The position numbers and the translations under genes are program-made. 16,343 bases of DNA from contig DXVG01000015.1 of NCBI GenBank assembly GCA_019409045.1, positions 1 to 16,343 on the forward strand, written 5' to 3'. This DNA comes from Clostridiales bacterium. GTDB taxonomy: Bacteria; Bacillota; Clostridia; Christensenellales; Aristaeellaceae. Under the pieces are notes generated by a model. It was given only the letters and a program-made list of their open reading frames with translations, had not been told where the DNA came from and searched no databases. Of the stretch, positions 9,101 to 15,050 are shown in pieces. Each line of letters starts with the position of its first letter. Positions within the stretch are counted from its first letter, which is position 1.

Positions 9101-9351
9101 TCGGCCGCACGGCGCAGGCACAGGGCTACAACGCCGGCAAGAAGATCGACGACCTGGACGACTTGCAGCGCGGCGACATCGTGTGCATGAACACCGTCTC
9201 CGACAGCGACCTGTGCGACCACGTCGGCATCTACCTGGGCAACCGCCAGATGATCCACGCCTCCTCCAGCGCCGGAAAGGTCATCATCTCCAGCATGGCG
9301 GAGGGCAGCTACTACTGCCGCGTGTTCTCCTGGGGCCGCCGCGTGCTCTAA
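6130..9351 (+). CDS. Secreted NlpC/P60 endopeptidase with ten SH3-like repeats and two peptidoglycan-binding domains
   Basis: The 1073-residue protein starts at the ATG 8 nt after AAGGAG (6116-6121). A signal peptide (about 1-33, ending S-A-L-A-A) is followed by ten SH3_3-like repeats starting near residues 35, 103, 182, 249, 338, 421, 486, 563, 631 and 706. Most repeats carry a V-Y or similar strand, G-x-L-x-x-G and W-A-Y. Thr/Pro-rich linkers separate several. Two PG_binding_1 domains (about 772-837 and 845-912, each with L-Q and G-Y) and a Gly/Ser linker precede the NlpC/P60 domain (about 945-1073). The catalytic set is visible: C976 in FDCSGL, H1031 in DHVGIYLG and H1043 in MIHASS. The family cuts gamma-D-Glu/diamino-acid bonds in stem peptides. 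It is probably a wall-bound hydrolase for growth or separation. SH3 repeats 8 and 9 carry extra extracellular Cys. Confidence 0.95.
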   Translation: MMIASKNTAARRILPLLLAVVFLVLSLPESALAASYSAIVTADVMAVYADPYLNERVGSLARGEVVAVDKAKDGVAQFRYLATGSSGYASLSDLARVNDVSEAAQVTASGARFYRTASTSSQYKSISRGATVYVLSTSGDWAFVARNGLGGYMLLSALSIGQPQPQPTATSNALSGFSSANKDAIIVSDTLTVYETPSESAGVVGTLEKGVQVRVTHVNQDWAYITHQGKSGFAPLRYLLPNLPVTIETVSAVARGSAAVYETSMTSADRVATLSAGEEVTVIARNSTWACVRTGDGATGYVKLAAIVRKSQTTSTPAPSEAPSDDFETGEGVITETVPAIAVANTYVYKSASTASQKQGVLVAGTQVTVLRRSGSWAYITREGKYGFCNLNALQRYNASATVTPAPTENLLQGFTPTSRNGVVIKATSAYARPDTSSEATGSLSVGDAVSVTAVTSTWAYVQKDGSAAFVPLNCLLPDAKSTTAQGVVAIRNTNVYATSMTSATVLGTVKRGDVLTLLAHNGTWGYVRSSLGNEGFVNLSALTPYDQATTTPTATPSIPIEDGTPATVTTNTLVVYTTNSTSSQRLGTLSWGDQVVVLDHGNTWAYITQDGSKYGYCLLAGLTPTAQMTDGTPATVTADSLTVYRSASTSSQALGTLAKGEEVVVVDNNGEWAYILRNGNYGFCLLSGLTPTANLPTQGPDDSTVRYVATVVYPKAPFFQSASQSSAYVTVSAGMSVNVYLFDNDTGWAYVGIDSQRGYMLLKHLNKNSYSTLSNGSSGDAVLTLQKALEAKGYFDGVPAGNYNSLTTTAVSRFQSAVGLSATGAADQTTQRILYGGYAPESPLLSASLAKGSTGDNVTRLQTRLYYKGYLSKTSSVDGDFGSNTASAVKLFQKAAGLSETGAADSQTLRALYSNNAPKNPSGAADAGGSGGSSQETLPDDPTRDEKIEYVIYVAQQQMGKPYVYGATGPSKFDCSGLTTYCYKQVGVTFGRTAQAQGYNAGKKIDDLDDLQRGDIVCMNTVSDSDLCDHVGIYLGNRQMIHASSSAGKVIISSMAEGSYYCRVFSWGRRVL
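7816..8220 (+). repeat. Tandem SH3 repeat units with a 204-bp period inside the NlpC/P60 gene
   Basis: The same 23-nt stretch, coding D-G-T-P-A-T-V-T, begins at 7816 and again at 8020, exactly 204 bp (68 codons) apart. The unit ends also match closely, both coding G-L-T-P-T-A. The inner parts diverge, with one codon difference near Y-G-Y-C versus Y-G-F-C. This is consistent with duplication of one SH3 module (repeats 8 and 9), more recent than the other repeats. Confidence 0.75.
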
Positions 9352-9363
9352 GCCGCAAGCCCA

Positions 9364-9404
9364 AAAATGCCACAGCGCCCCGGCTCCTTTCGAGCCGGGG
9401 CGCT
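9364..9404. terminator. Bidirectional intrinsic terminator between convergent genes
   Basis: A perfect 13-bp stem pairs AGCGCCCCGGCTC (9374-9386) with GAGCCGGGGCGCT (9392-9404) around a 5-nt CTTTC loop. On the minus strand a T-run (complement of 9364-9368) follows after about 5 nt, so it fits best as the terminator of the PfkB kinase. On the plus strand the stem lies 22 nt after the NlpC/P60 stop but lacks a T-run, so termination there may be weaker. Confidence 0.8.
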
Positions 9405-9426
9405 CATCATGCCGTCGGGCGGCCCG

Positions 9427-10440
9427 TCAGGGCAGGCGCACGCGGGGGAACGTGTCCAGAAGCTTCAGCGCCTCGCTCAGCTCGAGCACGCCCTCGGAGG
9501 CGTCGGGATTGCGCAGGGAGGACACGGCCGCCGCCGTGGCGTAGGTCAGCGCCTCCTCCAGCGTGCTTGCGCGGTGCGCGCCCAGCAGTATGCCGGAGGT
9601 GAACGCGTCGCCCGCGCCTACCGTGCCGCCGATCTGCTCCTTGGGCACGATCGCGCCGGGCACGGCGCAGTATGTGCCGTTCTCGTCCATGCCGAAGCCG
9701 CCCTCCGGCGCGTGGATCACCGCCCACTTGCGCGCGCCCATCTCGCGGAAGCGCGCCAGCGCCTTGGGGATGTTTTCGTAGATCAGCGATTCGTCCTCGC
9801 CGCGCAGCGGTATGCCCGCGGCCACCTCGCCCTCGTGCTCGTTGACGCAGAGTATGTCCGCGTAGCGGATCGCCGGCACCAGCAGCTGCATGCGCTCGCG
9901 CTCGGCGGTGGTGACCATGTCCACGCTGGTGAGTATGCCGCGCTGCTGCACATGCTTCAAAAGCCGCGCCATCTTCGTGCCGCACTCCTCGTCCGGCTGG
10001 TCCAGCGCGTCCAGCAGCAGCACATAGCCCACATGGAAGATCTTGCAGGTGAGCTCGTCCAGCGGGACGTGGTCCTCGCAAAACGTGGAGCACGCGCCCG
10101 TAAAGGTCAGGAATGCCCGCGCGCGCGTGTTTATGTCGGACAGCACGTCGGAAAACGCCGTCTGTCCCTCGCGCCTGAGCAGCGATGTGTCGATGTTTTT
10201 GTACCTGCCCAGCCTGCTGAGCAGCTCGTCGCCGTAGCCGTCGTTTCCGATCAGGCCGCAGGCAAACACCGGCAGCTCCGGGTCGAGCAGCGCCAGATCG
10301 CGCGCACAGTTGGATACCAGACCGCCCAGCGCCGTGTCCACGCTGTGTATATTCACAAGATCGTGCGGCCCGGGAAATCCGTCGATCTCCTTGAGCACGT
10401 CCACGCCGATATATCCGGCGACCGTGATGCCGTTTCGCAT
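9427..10440 (-). CDS. PfkB-family carbohydrate/nucleoside kinase
   Basis: This 337-residue ribokinase-fold protein transfers phosphate from ATP to a sugar or nucleoside hydroxyl. The N-terminal family hallmark is the Gly-Gly at residues 39-40 (A-L-G-G-L-V-S-N-C-A). The C-terminal PfkB signature reads GGTVGAGDAF (271-280), with D278 as the expected catalytic base. The VNEHEGEVAAG segment fits the usual N-x-x-E metal/phosphate motif. The ATG at 10440 is chosen because GGAGG at 10454-10450 is 9 nt upstream; an in-frame TTG at 10446 is too close. It stands alone on its strand, with its own promoter and terminator. The substrate cannot be read from the sequence. An RpiB-like isomerase and a FucU mutarotase a few kb away suggest sugar metabolism, but the link is only proximity. 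Confidence 0.9.
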   Translation of the reverse strand: MRNGITVAGYIGVDVLKEIDGFPGPHDLVNIHSVDTALGGLVSNCARDLALLDPELPVFACGLIGNDGYGDELLSRLGRYKNIDTSLLRREGQTAFSDVLSDINTRARAFLTFTGACSTFCEDHVPLDELTCKIFHVGYVLLLDALDQPDEECGTKMARLLKHVQQRGILTSVDMVTTAERERMQLLVPAIRYADILCVNEHEGEVAAGIPLRGEDESLIYENIPKALARFREMGARKWAVIHAPEGGFGMDENGTYCAVPGAIVPKEQIGGTVGAGDAFTSGILLGAHRASTLEEALTYATAAAVSSLRNPDASEGVLELSEALKLLDTFPRVRLP

Positions 10441-10482
10441 ATGCAAACGCCTCCACTGTAAAGTATATCAATAATAATCTTA

Positions 10483-10511
10483 ATCTTACACCATTTTGCG
10501 CCGCTTGGCAA
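10483..10511 (-). promoter_or_regulatory. Candidate promoter for the PfkB kinase
   Basis: On the minus strand, TTGCCA (10511-10506), a 17-bp spacer and TAAGAT (10488-10483) predict a start near 10476 and a leader of about 36 nt containing the GGAGG. A second possibility is an extended -10, TGATATACT (10470-10462), which would leave almost no leader. Confidence 0.5.
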
Positions 10512-10551
10512 GGGGTTTTCGCAAAATACGCCGCACAAATGCACGGGCGCA

Positions 10552-10579
10552 TGGACAAAACGCGCGTTTGTGGTATAAT
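10552..10579 (+). promoter_or_regulatory. Strong candidate promoter for rmuC
   Basis: TGGACA (10552-10557), a 16-bp spacer and a consensus TATAAT (10574-10579) are preceded by TGG, giving an extended -10. It is the best sigma-A match in the window, 34 nt upstream of the rmuC start and divergent from the PfkB promoter. Confidence 0.72.
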
Positions 10580-10612
10580 CTATAGAAAAGCCATGCATTC
10601 GTGGAGGTTGCC

Positions 10613-11890
10613 ATGCTTGAGACCCTGGAAAAATCCCCGGCGCTGACGGCGCTGGTTGTGGGGCTTGCGCTGCTGGTGGCGATCGCGGCGCTCTTTGCCC
10701 TCTACCGCCGCCGCGAGGCGCGCGAGCGCGAGGAGATGGAAGACCGGCTGCGCGAGGAGCGCGAGGAGATGGAGCAGCGGCTGTGCAACGAACAGGCCGC
10801 GCTGCTCGACAGGCTGCGGCAGGCCACGCTGGAGAGCCTGCGCGCCACGCGCGAGGGGCAGGAGCAGGCCATGCTGCTGCTGGGGCAGACGGTCACCGCG
10901 TCTGCGCAGCAGGTGGCGGAGCTCTCCCGCGCGATGGAGGCGCGGCAGGACAGCCTGCGCAGGACGCTGGACGAGCGGCTGGACAACATCACCCGCCTGA
11001 ACGACCGCAAGCTCGAGCAGATGCGCCAGACCGTGTCCGATAAGCTCGAGACCGCGCTGGAGACCCGGCTGGGCGAGTCGTTCAAGCTGGTCAACGAGCA
11101 GCTCTCGCGCGTACACAAGGGCCTTGGCGAGATGCAGACGCTCGCGCAGGGCGTGGGGGACCTGAAAAAGGTGCTCACCAACGTAAAGACCCGCGGCGTG
11201 TGGGGCGAGGTGCGCCTGCGCGCGCTGCTGGAGGACGCGCTCTCGCCCTCGCAGTACATCGAAAACGCGCAGGTCTCGCCCGGCTCGGCCGAGCGCGTGG
11301 AGTTCGCCGTGCGCATGCCCTCGCTGGAGGGCGACGGCGCGCTCTTGCCGCTGGACTCGAAGTTCCCGCAGGAGGACTACCTGCGCCTGGTGGACGCCTC
11401 GCAGGCGGGCGATGCGGACGGCGTGCGCGCCGCCACGCAGCAGCTCGTGCGCGCCGTGACCGAGCAGGCAAAGCGCGTGAGCGAGAAGTACATAAAGCCG
11501 CCCGTCACCACGGACTACGCGGTGCTGTTCCTGCCGGTGGAGAGCCTCTACGCCGAGGTCGCGCGCGTAAACGGCCTGCTGGAGAGCCTGCAAAACAAGT
11601 ACCGCGTGCTCGTCGCCGGGCCGTCCACGTTCGCGGCGCTGCTCACCAGCCTGCAAATGGGCATGCGCACATGCGCGCTGGAGAAGCGCAGCGGCGAGGT
11701 GCTCAAGCTGCTCTCGGCGGTGCGCATGGAGTTTCAGAAGTACGCCGAGGCCGTGCAGAAGGCGCGCACGCGGCTGGAGCAGGCCACCGGCGACCTGGAC
11801 GCCATCGACACGCGCGCGCGCGTGATCAACCGCAAGCTGCGCGACGTGGGCGAGGCCGAGCCCCTGCCCGAGGCCGACGACGCGAATTAA
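10613..11890 (+). CDS. rmuC: RmuC family protein (DNA recombination limiting factor)
   Basis: The product is 425 residues. It has an N-terminal transmembrane helix (about 10-31), then a long charged coiled coil (about 33-190, rich in R-E-E-R-E-E-M-E patterns), then the RmuC core. Family motifs are G-V-W-G-E-V-R-L with E199, L-P-L-D-S-K-F-P with D248 and K250, D-Y-A-V-L-F-L-P-V-E-S-L-Y and A-G-P-S-T-F-A-A-L-L. The D/E-K arrangement fits the predicted PD-(D/E)XK nuclease-like fold. In E. coli, rmuC reduces inversions at short inverted repeats; the biochemical role here is inferred from family. The ATG at 10613 has GGAGG 5 nt upstream (10603-10607). A GTG at 10601 is in frame but lacks a site. 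argS follows after a 72-nt gap with its own promoter. Confidence 0.93.
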   Translation: MLETLEKSPALTALVVGLALLVAIAALFALYRRREAREREEMEDRLREEREEMEQRLCNEQAALLDRLRQATLESLRATREGQEQAMLLLGQTVTASAQQVAELSRAMEARQDSLRRTLDERLDNITRLNDRKLEQMRQTVSDKLETALETRLGESFKLVNEQLSRVHKGLGEMQTLAQGVGDLKKVLTNVKTRGVWGEVRLRALLEDALSPSQYIENAQVSPGSAERVEFAVRMPSLEGDGALLPLDSKFPQEDYLRLVDASQAGDADGVRAATQQLVRAVTEQAKRVSEKYIKPPVTTDYAVLFLPVESLYAEVARVNGLLESLQNKYRVLVAGPSTFAALLTSLQMGMRTCALEKRSGEVLKLLSAVRMEFQKYAEAVQKARTRLEQATGDLDAIDTRARVINRKLRDVGEAEPLPEADDAN

Positions 11891-11901
11891 CCTCGCCCCG
11901 C

Positions 11902-11931
11902 TTGCGTGCGCCGCGCAAAAGCGGCTATACT
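11902..11931 (+). promoter_or_regulatory. Candidate promoter for argS
   Basis: TTGCGT (11902-11907), an 18-bp spacer and TATACT (11926-11931) lie just after the rmuC stop. The predicted start near 11938 leaves room for GGAG (11949-11952) before the ATG at 11963, and supports that start over the ATG at 11945. No T-boxlike leader fits in this short space. Confidence 0.55.
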
Positions 11932-11962
11932 GGAAGCGATCAATATGTGGAGTGTGTTTCCT

Positions 11963-13666
11963 ATGGATTTCAGGCTTGCCATCGCCCAACAGATACTCAG
12001 CGCGCTGCCGGAGGCCGACCTGGACGCCGAGAGCGTCGCCGCCATGCTGGAAGTGCCGCCGGATACAAAGCTGGGCGACTACGCGTTTCCCTGCTTTAAG
12101 CTGTCCAAGGTCCTGCGCAAGTCGCCGGTGATGATCGCCGACGCGCTGGCCGGGGCCACGCGCGCGGATTTCCTCGCGCGCGTGGAGTCGGTCAGGGGCT
12201 ACCTCAACTTCTTCATCGACCGCGCCACCTACGCCGAAAAGGTGCTCGGGGCCGCCGCGGCCCAGGGCGACGCCTACGGCTCGGACAACAGCGGCGCGGG
12301 CAAGTGCGTGGTGCTCGATTACAGCTCCATCAACATCGCCAAGCGCTTCCACATCGGGCATCTGTCCACCACGATGATCGGAAACGCCCTGTACAAGCTC
12401 TACAAGTTCTTCGGCTGGAAGGCCGTGGGCGTCAACCACCTGGGCGACTGGGGCACGCAGTTTGGCAAGATGATCGCCGCCTACAAGCGCTGGGGAAACC
12501 GCGAGGAAGTGGAGCGCGGCGGCGTGGACGCGATGGTAAGCCTCTATGTGCGCTTCCATAAGGAGGCCGAGGCCGACCCCGCGCTCGAGGACGAGGGCCG
12601 CGCGTGGTTTAAGAAGATCGAGGACGGCGACGAGGAAGCCCTCTCCATCTTCAATTGGTTCAAGGAAGTCACCCTCAAGGACGCGGAAAAGACCTACGAG
12701 CTCCTGAGCGTGACGTTCGACTCCTACGCGGGCGAGAGCTTCTACAACGACAAGATGGGCCCCGTGGTCGAGGAGCTCCGCCAAAAGGGCCTGCTCAAGG
12801 AGGACAAGGGCGCGACGATCGTCGATCTCGAGCCCTACGGCATGCCCCCGGCGCTGATCCTGCGCTCGGACGGCGCCACGCTCTACCTCACGCGCGACCT
12901 GGCCGCGGCCAAGTACCGCAAGGACACCTACAACTTCGACAAGTCCCTCTACGTCGTCGCCTACCAGCAGGACTTGCACTTCCGGCAGCTTTTCAAGGTG
13001 CTGGAGCTGATGGGCTACGATTGGGCGAAGGACTGCGAGCACGTCGCCTTCGGCATGGTCTCCTACGAGGGGCAGACGCTCTCCACCCGCGAGGGCCGCG
13101 TGGTCTATCTGGACGACCTGCTCAATCAGGCCATTGAAAAGGCGCGCGCCATCATCGAGGAAAAGAGCCCCGCGCTCGACAACAAGGACGAGATCGCCCG
13201 CCAGATCGGCGTGGGAGCGGTGGTGTTCTTCGCGCTGTACAACAACCGCATCAAGGACATAGACTTCTGGTGGGACCGCGCGCTCAACTTCGAGGGCGAG
13301 ACCGGCCCGTATGTGATGTACACCCACGCGCGCGCCTGCTCCGTGCTGCGCAAGGCGCAGGCCGCGGACATGGAGGCCGCGCCGGACTTCTCCGCGCTGG
13401 CCGACCCCGAGGCGCAGGAGGTGGTGCGCCTGATCGAGCAGTTCCCGCTGGTGCTCAAAAGCGCGCTGGAGCGCTCGGAGCCGTCGATGATCACGCGCTT
13501 TTCGGCGGATCTTGCGCAGGCGTTCAACAAGTTCTACTACGAGCGCCGCATACTCGACGACGATCCCGGCGCGCGCTCGGCGCGGCTGATGCTCACCCGC
13601 GTGAGCAAGGACGTCATCCGCGTGGCGCTGTCGCTGATCGGGCTGGCCGCGCCGGAGCGCATGTGA
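11963..13666 (+). CDS. argS: Arginine--tRNA ligase
   Basis: This 567-residue class I synthetase charges tRNA-Arg. The N-terminal additional domain (about 1-90) is followed by the Rossmann catalytic domain with HIGH at 130-133 (K-R-F-H-I-G-H). The signature loop reads LSTREG (373-378), where other ArgRS often have MSTRKG; the canonical KMSKS Lys is commonly missing in this enzyme, and a Lys just before HIGH is thought to compensate (K127 here). The C-terminal DALR anticodon-binding domain includes Y-T-H-A-R-A-C-S-V-L-R-K and ends at A-P-E-R-M. The ATG at 11963 (M-D-F-R-L-A) fits the family N-terminus and has GGAG 10 nt upstream. An ATG at 11945 is possible but would be very near the transcript start. 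The stop is 2 nt before the lipoprotein ATG. Confidence 0.97.
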   Translation: MDFRLAIAQQILSALPEADLDAESVAAMLEVPPDTKLGDYAFPCFKLSKVLRKSPVMIADALAGATRADFLARVESVRGYLNFFIDRATYAEKVLGAAAAQGDAYGSDNSGAGKCVVLDYSSINIAKRFHIGHLSTTMIGNALYKLYKFFGWKAVGVNHLGDWGTQFGKMIAAYKRWGNREEVERGGVDAMVSLYVRFHKEAEADPALEDEGRAWFKKIEDGDEEALSIFNWFKEVTLKDAEKTYELLSVTFDSYAGESFYNDKMGPVVEELRQKGLLKEDKGATIVDLEPYGMPPALILRSDGATLYLTRDLAAAKYRKDTYNFDKSLYVVAYQQDLHFRQLFKVLELMGYDWAKDCEHVAFGMVSYEGQTLSTREGRVVYLDDLLNQAIEKARAIIEEKSPALDNKDEIARQIGVGAVVFFALYNNRIKDIDFWWDRALNFEGETGPYVMYTHARACSVLRKAQAADMEAAPDFSALADPEAQEVVRLIEQFPLVLKSALERSEPSMITRFSADLAQAFNKFYYERRILDDDPGARSARLMLTRVSKDVIRVALSLIGLAAPERM

Positions 13667-13668
13667 CG

Positions 13669-14100
13669 ATGCGCCGGCTGCTCGCATTGGCGCTCGCCGC
13701 GCTTGCGTGCCTGACGCTCGCCGCCTGCGGCGCGCCGCGGGAGGCGGAGGAGGCGGACGGCTTCACACTGCGCTTCCTCTGCGAGAGCGAGGGCATCTAC
13801 CAGATCTTCTACACCTGCTATATCGGCGGCGATTCCCGCTGCATGGGCGGCGCGGCCGACCTCGACGGCGGAGCGCTCTCGCCGCAGACGCCGCTGGAAG
13901 TGCCCGTTCTTCGGATGCATTTCGAGGAGGGCGACGACCTTTCGACCTTCTCCATCGACCTGTCGCCCTACGGCGAGAACGACACCGCCGAACTGGGGAC
14001 CACCGCGCCGGTGGCCTTCCCCGTCCAGTGGGGCGAAACCTACACACTCGTCCTCTCCGGAAACGCGCAGCAGGGCTTCACGGCGGCGCTGGAGGAATGA
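13669..14100 (+). CDS. Small hypothetical lipoprotein
   Basis: The 143-residue product starts MRRLLALALAALACLTLAAC, a typical lipoprotein signal with lipobox L-A-A-C (Cys20) followed by Gly. The mature part, about 123 residues, is acidic, contains three more Cys (L-C-E-S, Y-T-C-Y, S-R-C-M) and has strand-like patterns ending in E-T-Y-T-L-V-L-S-G-N, suggesting a small beta-sandwich. The ATG lies 2 nt after the argS stop. An alternative GTG at 13663 overlaps that stop (GTGA) and is 5 nt after GGAG (13654-13657). Either start keeps the signal peptide. Tight spacing suggests coupling to argS. I recognise no family and assign no function beyond surface anchoring. Confidence 0.75.
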   Translation: MRRLLALALAALACLTLAACGAPREAEEADGFTLRFLCESEGIYQIFYTCYIGGDSRCMGGAADLDGGALSPQTPLEVPVLRMHFEEGDDLSTFSIDLSPYGENDTAELGTTAPVAFPVQWGETYTLVLSGNAQQGFTAALEE

Positions 14101-14110
14101 GACGCAAAGC

Positions 14111-14140
14111 GACGCGCCTGGAAACCTCTCCGGGCGCGTC
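14111..14140 (+). terminator. GC-rich hairpin after the lipoprotein gene
   Basis: GACGCGCCTGG (14111-14121) pairs with CCGGGCGCGTC (14130-14140), an 11-bp stem with one G-U, around an 8-nt loop. It lies 10 nt after the stop. Only scattered T residues follow, so it may be a weak terminator or an RNA-stabilising hairpin. Confidence 0.55.
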
Positions 14141-14145
14141 AGTGT

Positions 14146-14261
14146 GTTGACAAAGCCAACAGACTGCCAGGGCGTTGAGAAAGCCCGCAAGGCACGAAAA
14201 CAAAAATCACTTCCGCTTGTCTTCTTTCGGAAGTGATTTTTGCGTTTGGGGCTTTGTCAAC
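14146..14261. repeat. MITE-like or dispersed repeat block with 12-bp terminal inverted repeats
   Basis: GTTGACAAAGCC (14146-14157) is perfectly inverted as GGCTTTGTCAAC (14250-14261). A third, direct copy with one mismatch, GTTGAGAAAGCC, lies at 14174-14185. The third copy and the inverted copy share further flanking bases (CAG-R-GC before, C after). The block encloses the terminator hairpin at 14201-14242. It contains no plausible gene. It could be a small mobile or dispersed intergenic repeat. Confidence 0.5.
14201..14242. terminator. Strong bidirectional terminator between convergent genes
   Basis: CAAAAATCACTTCCG (14201-14215) and CGGAAGTGATTTTTG (14228-14242) form a perfect 15-bp stem with a 12-nt pyrimidine-rich loop. 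T-rich sequence follows on both strands: TTTTTGCGTTT on plus, and TTTTTGTTTT from the complement of 14196-14206 on minus. It should stop the argS-lipoprotein transcript and the isomerase transcript. Confidence 0.85.
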
Positions 14262-14278
14262 GCTCTGCGCGCCTCAGG

Positions 14279-14875
14279 TCATGCGTCGCCGCGCAGCTGG
14301 AAGCGCACGTCGTCCTTGCTCTCCAGCGCGATCGGGCACTCGCCCAGGTGCTTGACGCGGAAGCCGTTTTTCTTGTACTCCTCGTAGTCGAAGGCCTCCA
14401 GCTCGTCGATGGCGAGCTTGTGGAACTCGTAAAAGTTCTCCCACCACTCGTAGCCCGTTCCCAGCTCGGCGCTGAGATAGGCGTCGGCAATGTCGCAGCC
14501 CATCTGCGGCGCCACATAGAACGCGCCCATGGCCAGCACGTTCACGCCGTTTCCGCTGATCGCGCGCAGCGCGGCGGGCACGGATTCGACCACGCCCGCG
14601 TGCACATGCGGGCACTTGCTGGCCGCGATGTGTATGCCCATGCCCGTGCCGCAGAAGATCAGCGCGCGCTCAAACTCGCGCTCGGCGATCAGGCTGCCCA
14701 CGCGCAGGCCGATGCGGTGGAACATCAGCTCCGGGTCCTTGTCGTTCAGGTCGGTCACGCCCACGTCCGTGATCTCCCAGCCCTTCTTGCGCAGGTGCGC
14801 GCACACGGCCTCCTTGAGCGGGTACCCGGCAAAATCCGCGCCCACCAGCAGTTGTTTGTCCCGGATCATTTTCAT
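14279..14875 (-). CDS. RpiB/LacA/LacB-family sugar-phosphate isomerase with C-terminal extension
   Basis: The product is 198 residues; classical RpiB has about 150. The family core (about 1-145) shows GADFAGYPLKE (12-22), with Phe15 where RpiB has His, and FCGTGMGIHIAASK (74-87), with Cys75 at the position of the E. coli catalytic base. The segment matching R-x-H-N-D-A-N-V-L-A-L-G reads I-S-G-N-G-V-N-V-L-A-M-G, so the ring-opening His appears to be Gly108. The last 50 residues are an acidic extension, perhaps the small domain Pfam describes on some RpiB proteins (DUF3666). AGGAGG at 14890-14885 is 9 nt from the ATG. The gene is divergent from FucU and shares its 175-nt control region. It is an aldose/ketose phosphate isomerase; ribose 5-phosphate is doubtful as the substrate. 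Confidence 0.87.
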   Translation of the reverse strand: MKMIRDKQLLVGADFAGYPLKEAVCAHLRKKGWEITDVGVTDLNDKDPELMFHRIGLRVGSLIAEREFERALIFCGTGMGIHIAASKCPHVHAGVVESVPAALRAISGNGVNVLAMGAFYVAPQMGCDIADAYLSAELGTGYEWWENFYEFHKLAIDELEAFDYEEYKKNGFRVKHLGECPIALESKDDVRFQLRGDA

Positions 14876-14915
14876 CTATCATTTCCTCCTTTTCGTTGCC
14901 TGGTCTGTACCTGTC

Positions 14916-14944
14916 ATTGTATCACGGCTCTCCCAAAAAATCCA
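14916..14944 (-). promoter_or_regulatory. Candidate promoter for the RpiB-like isomerase
   Basis: On the minus strand, TGGATT (14944-14939), a 17-bp spacer and TACAAT (14921-14916) are seen. The -10 is extended by TGA just upstream (TGATACAAT), which may offset the weak -35. The leader would be about 34 nt and includes AGGAGG. Confidence 0.55.
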
Positions 14945-14973
14945 GTCATATGCGCCAAATGCACCAAAGGAGA

Positions 14974-15002
14974 TTGCGCTGCGCGGCAAAAGCGTGTACA
15001 AT
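14974..15002 (+). promoter_or_regulatory. Candidate promoter for the FucU-type mutarotase
   Basis: TTGCGC (14974-14979), a 17-bp spacer and TACAAT (14997-15002) predict a start near 15009, about 42 nt before the ATG. The promoter lies about 55 bp from the divergent isomerase -10, so one regulator could serve both genes. Confidence 0.6.
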
Positions 15003-15011
15003 AGGCTTAGC

Positions 15012-15026
15012 GCACGCGTCGCGTGC
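15012..15026. promoter_or_regulatory. Perfect palindrome in the FucU leader (possible operator)
   Basis: GCACGCG (15012-15018) and CGCGTGC (15020-15026) flank a single T at 15019. It starts just after the predicted transcription start and ends 9 nt before AAGGAG (15036-15041), a classic repressor-site position. In RNA it could form only a 6-bp hairpin with a 3-nt loop. Confidence 0.4.
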
Positions 15027-15050
15027 AAAAAGACGAAGGAGTGATGAGCG

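Noticed and set aside
6592..9258. 888-codon antisense frame under the NlpC/P60 gene
   Set aside because: Gly/Ala/Val/Arg/His-rich low-complexity shadow that mirrors the SH3 repeats; no ribosome site or domain.
11896..11962. T-box leader for argS
   Set aside because: Only 72 nt separate rmuC and argS, and a promoter occupies half of it; there is no room for a T-box structure.
10580..13687. 1035-codon antisense frame spanning rmuC and argS
   Set aside because: Covers two clearly conserved genes on the other strand. Composition is typical of a GC-driven shadow frame and no motif is recognisable.
14240..15004. 254-codon plus-strand frame opposite the isomerase
   Set aside because: Antisense to a recognisable RpiB-family gene that has a good ribosome site; product lacks domains.
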